A stretch of DNA of 64,000 bases from Staphylococcus lugdunensis (GTDB taxonomy: Bacteria; Bacillota; Bacilli; Staphylococcales; Staphylococcaceae), in assembly GCF_002901705.1 (NCBI RefSeq), contig NZ_PPPV01000012.1, positions 136,881-200,880 on the forward strand, written 5' to 3'. The notes under the pieces are model-generated. The model worked only from the letters and a program-made list of their open reading frames with translations, was not told where the DNA came from and ran no database searches. Made by a program: the position numbers and the translations under genes. Below, one piece after another: positions 59,305 to 64,000 of this stretch. Numbering within the stretch: the first letter of the stretch is position 1; each line of letters begins with the position of its first letter.

Positions 59305-59916
59305 ATGTCTAAATTTGATGAACAAATTATTGTAGTTCCTAGATCAATATTATTTGATAATAATAAAAATGCATTTAATGGTTTTTTAACCAAACATGGT
59401 AATCAGGGTGAAGAGATATTTAATAAGTTAGACGCTTATGAAGTAAAACGACGTGGTGATATGGAAGAAGATCCAAGTTATAAACAATTAATATCTTACT
59501 GCTTACTCGAAAATGAAAATGGTGAAATATTAGTTTATGAACGTTTATCAGGTGGTGGCGAGCAAAGGTTACACGGACAGAGTTCAATTGGCGTAGGTGG
59601 TCATATGAATGACGTCGTAGGCGCCGATAATGTCAATGAAGTACTTCGTGTCAATGCACAAAGAGAATTAGAGGAAGAAGTTGGTCTATCATCAGACAAA
59701 TCGCAGAATATGCAATATATTGGTTTTATTAATGATGATAATAATGAAGTTGGTCGTGTACACATTGGTGTTGTCTTTAAAATTACAGTCAATTCCAATG
59801 ATGTAGAGGCTAAGGAGACAGACACGTTAAGAATTAAATGGATGGAACAAGGTAAAATAGATAATTATGACGATTTTGAAACTTGGAGTACTTTAATTCT
59901 ACAAGATTTGTATTAA
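59305..59916 (+). CDS. Nudix-family hydrolase
   Basis: A 203-residue cytosolic protein with a complete Nudix box GX5EX7REUXEEXGU: G-ADNVN-E-VLRVNAQ-RELEEEVGL (about residues 110-132). An N-terminal part of about 60 residues and a GGGEQRLHGQSSIGVGGHMN strand region precede it. It should cleave a nucleoside diphosphate linked to another group; the substrate is unknown. ATG 59305 follows AAGGAG. It is followed by the TPR protein at 16 bases and may be in one operon with it. Confidence 0.85.
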   Translation: MSKFDEQIIVVPRSILFDNNKNAFNGFLTKHGNQGEEIFNKLDAYEVKRRGDMEEDPSYKQLISYCLLENENGEILVYERLSGGGEQRLHGQSSIGVGGHMNDVVGADNVNEVLRVNAQRELEEEVGLSSDKSQNMQYIGFINDDNNEVGRVHIGVVFKITVNSNDVEAKETDTLRIKWMEQGKIDNYDDFETWSTLILQDLY

Positions 59917-59932
59917 TTGAGGTGTAAATAAG

Positions 59933-60856
59933 ATGTCCGATGTTATACCTTTTCCTAGATCACAACTAAAGCTAACAAACGAAATTATTGATGCTCATAA
60001 AAATAAAAATCATACGTTAGTTTATGATTTATTTGAAACATACGAAGCACATTTTGAACTTGATGAAACGCTGTCTTTGATTAAATGTGAGACATTACTA
60101 CAGCTAAATGCTTTTTTAGAGCTCAGAGAAGAAACGATTATTTTATTAAAGAAGGGCTTACAAAAGTATGATGAATTAATGATATATTACATTCAAAGTT
60201 TAAATGGCTTGGGACAATACTTTGAAGCAGTGGAAGTTATTGATCAAATTATTGATGAAGTAAAACTTCATGAAACAAGGATGGCACTTCATCCTATGCG
60301 TGAATTTGCTAAAGCACAATTATTAGAAGATAAACAACGTGTGACGGATATGCTTGGTCGCTTTGAATCATTATCGCGACGTGAGCAATCTCAACTGATA
60401 TTACAACTTATTGATAATGGCCATTATGAATTTAAAGATTCAATTGCTAACATTATTCATTATTATCAAATACCACCACATGTGCTTAGTGTAATGATCG
60501 AGTATCTAAGATTTGCGCAATATTCAAAAGAAATTTCTATTCGAAAATATAGTCAAACATTTACAGTCCAACCTAATTTATTACTAGGTTTTGAGCATAC
60601 ATCTATGAAGACACAAGTGATTCCTGAAGTAATGAAAAAACTGGAAGACAATGAATTTAATCTTTTAAATGAAGCAAGACATATTATGAATAATCACACC
60701 ATTTTACTTTATCCACTGGATATATATGATTTGTATAATAAGCAACAGTGGATAGATGGCTATGTTACTTATTTTAAATCTATGTTTGATTTAAGCCACA
60801 ACGAAGACAATATGAGTATATTGTGTTTTATTCAGCAATTAGATAAAGATGTGTAG
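59933..60856 (+). CDS. TPR-repeat protein, YsoA-like
   Basis: A 307-residue cytosolic helical protein with at least two tetratricopeptide-like repeats (about 25-125, for example LLKKGLQKYDELMIYYIQSLNGLGQ region). No enzyme motif. It lies before tig, as ysoA does in B. subtilis, which suggests an adaptor or assembly role, but the function is unknown. ATG 59933 follows GAGGTG. The C-terminal half shows no recognised domain. Confidence 0.75.
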   Translation: MSDVIPFPRSQLKLTNEIIDAHKNKNHTLVYDLFETYEAHFELDETLSLIKCETLLQLNAFLELREETIILLKKGLQKYDELMIYYIQSLNGLGQYFEAVEVIDQIIDEVKLHETRMALHPMREFAKAQLLEDKQRVTDMLGRFESLSRREQSQLILQLIDNGHYEFKDSIANIIHYYQIPPHVLSVMIEYLRFAQYSKEISIRKYSQTFTVQPNLLLGFEHTSMKTQVIPEVMKKLEDNEFNLLNEARHIMNNHTILLYPLDIYDLYNKQQWIDGYVTYFKSMFDLSHNEDNMSILCFIQQLDKDV

Positions 60857-60944
60857 GCTAATCGCTTTTAAATTGAAGATGTATCAGTTAATATAAATTT
60901 GTTGTGAAACTACACAAATATGGCTAAACACCAGAATATCAATG

Positions 60945-60973
60945 TTTGTCTCCATAATTGTCGTATGATATAA
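60945..60973 (+). promoter_or_regulatory. Promoter of tig
   Basis: TTGTCT (60945-60950), 17 bases, TATAAT (60968-60973). Confidence 0.65.
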
Positions 60974-61019
60974 TGATAGAGTTGAAAAATTAAAAAAGTA
61001 AGCATGGAGGTATTTATAC

Positions 61020-62327
61020 ATGACAGCAACTTGGGAAAAAAAGGAAGGTAACGAAGGATTATTGACAGTTACAGTTCCTGCAGAAAAAGTAAACAAAGCG
61101 TTAGATAAAGCTTTTAAAAAAGTAGTTAAACAAATTAATGTACCTGGTTTCCGTAAAGGAAAAGTACCACGTCCAATCTTTGAACAACGTTTTGGTGTGG
61201 AAGCATTATATCAAGATGCAGTAGATATTTTATTACCAGAAGCATATGGTGAAGCCATTGAAGAAACAGGTATCAAACCAGTTGATCAACCTGAAGTAAA
61301 CGTAACTCAAATTGAAAAAGGCAAAGACTTTGAATTTGAAGCAACTGTTACAGTTGAACCAGAAGTTGAATTAGGTGACTATAAAGGTTTAGAAATTGAA
61401 AAGCAAGAAACAGAATTAACAGATGAAGAATTACAAGAGTCTATTGACCATAGTTTGAGTCATTTAGCTGATATGGTAGTTAAAGAAGACGGCGTAGTTG
61501 AAAATGGCGATACTGTAAATATTGACTTCTCTGGTTCAGTAGATGGTGAAGCATTTGAAGGTGGACAAGCTGAAAAATACGATCTAGAAATCGGTTCAGG
61601 GTCATTTATTCCAGGATTTGAAGAACAATTAGAAGGCTTAAAAACTGGAGAAGAAAAAGACGTTGTTGTTACTTTCCCAGAAGAATATCATGCTGAAGAA
61701 TTAGCTGGTAAAGAAGCTACATTCAAAACTAAAATCAATGAAATCAAATTTAAAGAAGTTCCAGAATTGGATGATGAAATTGCGAACGAATTAGATTCTG
61801 AGGCAAATTCAGTTGATGAGTATAAAGAAAATCTACGCAAGCGTTTAGCTGAACAAAAAGAGACTAACGCTGAAAACGTAGAAAAAGAAGAAGCAATCAA
61901 CAAAGCAACAGAAAATGCTAAAATTGATATTCCTCAAGCAATGATTAATACTGAATTAGATCGTATGGTTCAAGAATTTGCACAAAGAATTCAGCAACAA
62001 GGATTAGATTTACAAACGTACTTCCAAATTTCTGGTCAAGATGAATCTCAAATGAGAGAACAGATGAAAGGCGATGCAGAACAACGTGTTAAAACAAACT
62101 TAACACTTACAGCAATTGCCGATGCTGAAAACATTGAGGTATCTGAAAAAGATATTGATAAAGAATTAGAAAAAATGAGTTCACAATTTAACCTTTCAGT
62201 TGAAGATATTAAAAATACATTAGGAAATACAGATATCATCAAAAATGACGTTCGTATTCAAAAAGTGATCGACTTATTACGCGACAACGCAAAATTAGTA
62301 GAAGCAAAATCTGAAGACAAAGAATAA
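61020..62327 (+). CDS. tig: Trigger factor, ribosome-bound chaperone
   Basis: A 435-residue peptidyl-prolyl isomerase and chaperone at the ribosome exit tunnel. The N-terminal domain carries the ribosome-binding loop [11 protein letters not shown] (GFRKGK), the middle FKBP domain spans about 150-245 ([29 protein letters not shown]), and the C-terminal helical arms follow. ATG 61020 follows GGAGG. It precedes clpX by about 200 bases. Confidence 0.97.
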   Translation: MTATWEKKEGNEGLLTVTVPAEKVNKALDKAFKKVVKQINVPGFRKGKVPRPIFEQRFGVEALYQDAVDILLPEAYGEAIEETGIKPVDQPEVNVTQIEKGKDFEFEATVTVEPEVELGDYKGLEIEKQETELTDEELQESIDHSLSHLADMVVKEDGVVENGDTVNIDFSGSVDGEAFEGGQAEKYDLEIGSGSFIPGFEEQLEGLKTGEEKDVVVTFPEEYHAEELAGKEATFKTKINEIKFKEVPELDDEIANELDSEANSVDEYKENLRKRLAEQKETNAENVEKEEAINKATENAKIDIPQAMINTELDRMVQEFAQRIQQQGLDLQTYFQISGQDESQMREQMKGDAEQRVKTNLTLTAIADAENIEVSEKDIDKELEKMSSQFNLSVEDIKNTLGNTDIIKNDVRIQKVIDLLRDNAKLVEAKSEDKE

Positions 62328-62530
62328 ACAGCGTCAATGTAACAAATCAAATTGAGATATTTATGTACTCATTATTTCTCAAATTATTATTTTAATAGAT
62401 AATTGAAGGTAGCAGGTGCATCATTTATGTATCTGCTACTCTACATTTAAGCAGAAGAGTTGTAGAAGTATTAAGTTGCATTGTAAAATGCATTCTAGTA
62501 TAGTCGTTAGGGAATAGAGGTGTAAAAGGA

Positions 62531-63793
62531 ATGTTTAAATTTAATGAAGACGAAGAAAATTTAAAATGTTCTTTCTGCGGTAAGGATCAAGATCAAGTAA
62601 AGAAATTAGTAGCAGGAAGTGGCGTTTATATATGCAATGAGTGTATTGAGTTATGTTCAGAAATTGTTGAAGAAGAGTTAGCACAAACATCCTCGGAAGA
62701 ATTTACTGAAGTACCTACACCTAAAGAAATCATGGCACATTTAAATGAATATGTTATCGGACAAGAAAAAGCAAAAAAATCATTAGCAGTCGCTGTGTAT
62801 AATCACTATAAACGTATACAACAATTAGGTCCAAATGAAGATGAAGTTGAGCTTCAAAAAAGTAACATCGCGTTAATTGGACCAACTGGTAGTGGTAAAA
62901 CATTGCTCGCACAAACGTTAGCGAAAACATTAAATGTACCATTTGCTATTGCGGATGCAACAAGCTTAACAGAAGCTGGTTATGTGGGCGATGATGTTGA
63001 AAATATTTTATTACGCCTTATTCAAGCAGCTGATTTTGATATAGATAAAGCGGAAAAAGGTATTATATATGTCGATGAAATTGATAAGATTGCTCGCAAA
63101 TCTGAAAACACATCTATCACACGTGATGTCTCTGGTGAAGGAGTACAACAGGCATTGCTAAAAATTTTAGAAGGTACGACTGCAAGTGTACCGCCACAAG
63201 GTGGAAGAAAGCATCCAAATCAAGAACTAATTCAAATCGATACGACTAACATACTATTTATTCTTGGTGGTGCTTTTGATGGTATTGAAGAAGTGATTAA
63301 ACGTCGTCTTGGTGAAAAAGTAATTGGCTTTGCTAGTAATGAAGCTGATAAATATGATGAAGAAGCACTACTTGCACAAATTAGACCAGAAGATTTACAA
63401 GCATATGGCTTAATTCCTGAGTTTATTGGGCGTGTGCCAGTTGTAGCAAATTTAGAAACATTAGATGTTAAAGCATTAAAAAATATTTTAACACAACCTA
63501 AGAATGCGCTTGTAAAACAATACACTAAAATGCTTGAACTAGATAATGTCGATCTTGAGTTTACGGATGATGCATTGTCTGCAATTAGTGAAAAAGCGAT
63601 AGAACGGAAAACAGGTGCACGTGGCTTGCGTTCAATTATTGAAGAAGCATTAATCAATATTATGTATGATGTGCCATCTACAGAGAATGTCTTTAAAGTT
63701 GTTATTACGTCAGATACAATAAACAATGAAATAGAACCAGAATTATATGACTCAGAAGGACAATTAATTAATAAAAATAAAACTTCAGCTTAA
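62531..63793 (+). CDS. clpX: ATP-dependent Clp protease ATP-binding subunit ClpX
   Basis: A 420-residue AAA+ unfoldase delivering substrates to ClpP. The zinc domain has CSFC and CNEC pairs (about 14-38), Walker A is GPTGSGKT, Walker B is IIYVDEIDK, the pore loop includes TEAGYVGDD, and the ClpP-binding IGF tripeptide occurs in [12 protein letters not shown] 62531 is supported by GAGGTG and AAAGGA upstream. The tig-clpX-ysxC order is as in other staphylococci, without lon between clpX and ysxC. Confidence 0.98.
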   Translation: MFKFNEDEENLKCSFCGKDQDQVKKLVAGSGVYICNECIELCSEIVEEELAQTSSEEFTEVPTPKEIMAHLNEYVIGQEKAKKSLAVAVYNHYKRIQQLGPNEDEVELQKSNIALIGPTGSGKTLLAQTLAKTLNVPFAIADATSLTEAGYVGDDVENILLRLIQAADFDIDKAEKGIIYVDEIDKIARKSENTSITRDVSGEGVQQALLKILEGTTASVPPQGGRKHPNQELIQIDTTNILFILGGAFDGIEEVIKRRLGEKVIGFASNEADKYDEEALLAQIRPEDLQAYGLIPEFIGRVPVVANLETLDVKALKNILTQPKNALVKQYTKMLELDNVDLEFTDDALSAISEKAIERKTGARGLRSIIEEALINIMYDVPSTENVFKVVITSDTINNEIEPELYDSEGQLINKNKTSA

Positions 63794-63803
63794 ATTAGAA
63801 ATG

Positions 63804-63847
63804 AAAGCGAAATGAGAATTTAATTACAATTCCATTTCGCTTTTTAT
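63804..63847 (+). terminator. Terminator after clpX
   Basis: AAAGCGAAATG (63804-63814) pairs with CATTTCGCTTT (63833-63843), then T residues. Confidence 0.8.
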
Positions 63848-63929
63848 ATTATTTCATAATGACAATTTGAGTATGAAAATGATAAAGTAATTTAGGAAAG
63901 ATTTTTAAATGATAAAGCGAGGATACAAT

Positions 63930-64000
63930 ATGAAGATAAATCCCAACAATATTGAGTTATTAATCAGTGCCGTAAAGGAAGAGCAATATCCAGATACTAA
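63930..64000 (+). CDS. ysxC: Ribosome-biogenesis GTPase YsxC/EngB, 5' fragment
   Basis: Only the first 23 codons are inside the window ([20 protein letters not shown]...). They match the N-terminus of the staphylococcal EngB/YsxC GTPase needed for large-subunit assembly. ATG 63930 follows GCGAGGA. The GTPase motifs lie beyond the window end, so the call rests on the N-terminus and position after clpX. Confidence 0.8.
   Translation, partial: MKINPNNIELLISAVKEEQYPDT

Noticed and set aside
1-64000. Prophage, pathogenicity island, insertion sequence, tRNA or rRNA genes
   Set aside because: No integrase, transposase, phage structural gene or recognisable tRNA/rRNA sequence was found, and gene order is that of the conserved staphylococcal chromosome.

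Overview
The window is a 64 kb stretch of a low-GC Firmicute chromosome from the genus Staphylococcus. Gene order and protein sequences match the S. aureus segment running from an HtrA-family protease to clpX/ysxC. From memory of S. aureus proteins, many products (DnaE, the cysteine desulfurase, HtrA, GapB) are clearly diverged from S. aureus while others are nearly identical. This suggests a relative outside the tight S. aureus/S. argenteus group, S. simiae being one possibility. No identity was computed, so the species call is an inference.

Layout. 0-10 kb: membrane HtrA protease, PlsC-like acyltransferase, a PTS N-acetylglucosamine permease, a HAD hydrolase, an aminotransferase-serA operon, an OsmC protein and a glycerophosphodiesterase. 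10-20 kb: rpsD with a structured leader, a GAF-type methionine sulfoxide reductase, ezrA, the cysteine desulfurase-thiI pair, a TauE-type permease, tpx, a YtxK-like methyltransferase and ackA. 20-30 kb: two universal stress proteins, alanine dehydrogenase, an M24 peptidase, an MBL-fold hydrolase, an HTH-CBS regulator, nrnA and dnaE. 30-41 kb is a central carbon block: malic enzyme, accDA, pfkA-pyk, an amino acid permease, citZ-icd. 41-53 kb: phoPR, polA-mutM-coaE, gapB, a stand-alone bioB, nrdR-dnaB-dnaI. 53-64 kb: T-box/thrS, lysine riboswitch/lysP, L20 leader/infC-rpmI-rplT, a Nudix hydrolase, a TPR protein, tig, clpX and the first codons of ysxC.

The genes are almost all core metabolism and information processing. 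There is no prophage, insertion sequence, CRISPR array, tRNA or rRNA, and no defence island that I can see. RNA-level control is rich: T-box, lysine riboswitch, L20 leader, probable rpsD leader and a possible unassigned RNA downstream of ackA.

The most unusual points are: a single bioB between gapB and nrdR, preceded by a textbook BirA-type operator; a perfect inverted repeat plus a cre-like site in front of gapB; an infC that seems to start at ATA or ATC; and a family of intergenic elements whose ends carry GGGACATAAAT-type inverted repeats around hairpins that differ at every locus. A second, composite intergenic repeat occurs after pyk and before polA. I did not find a convincing new multi-gene system.
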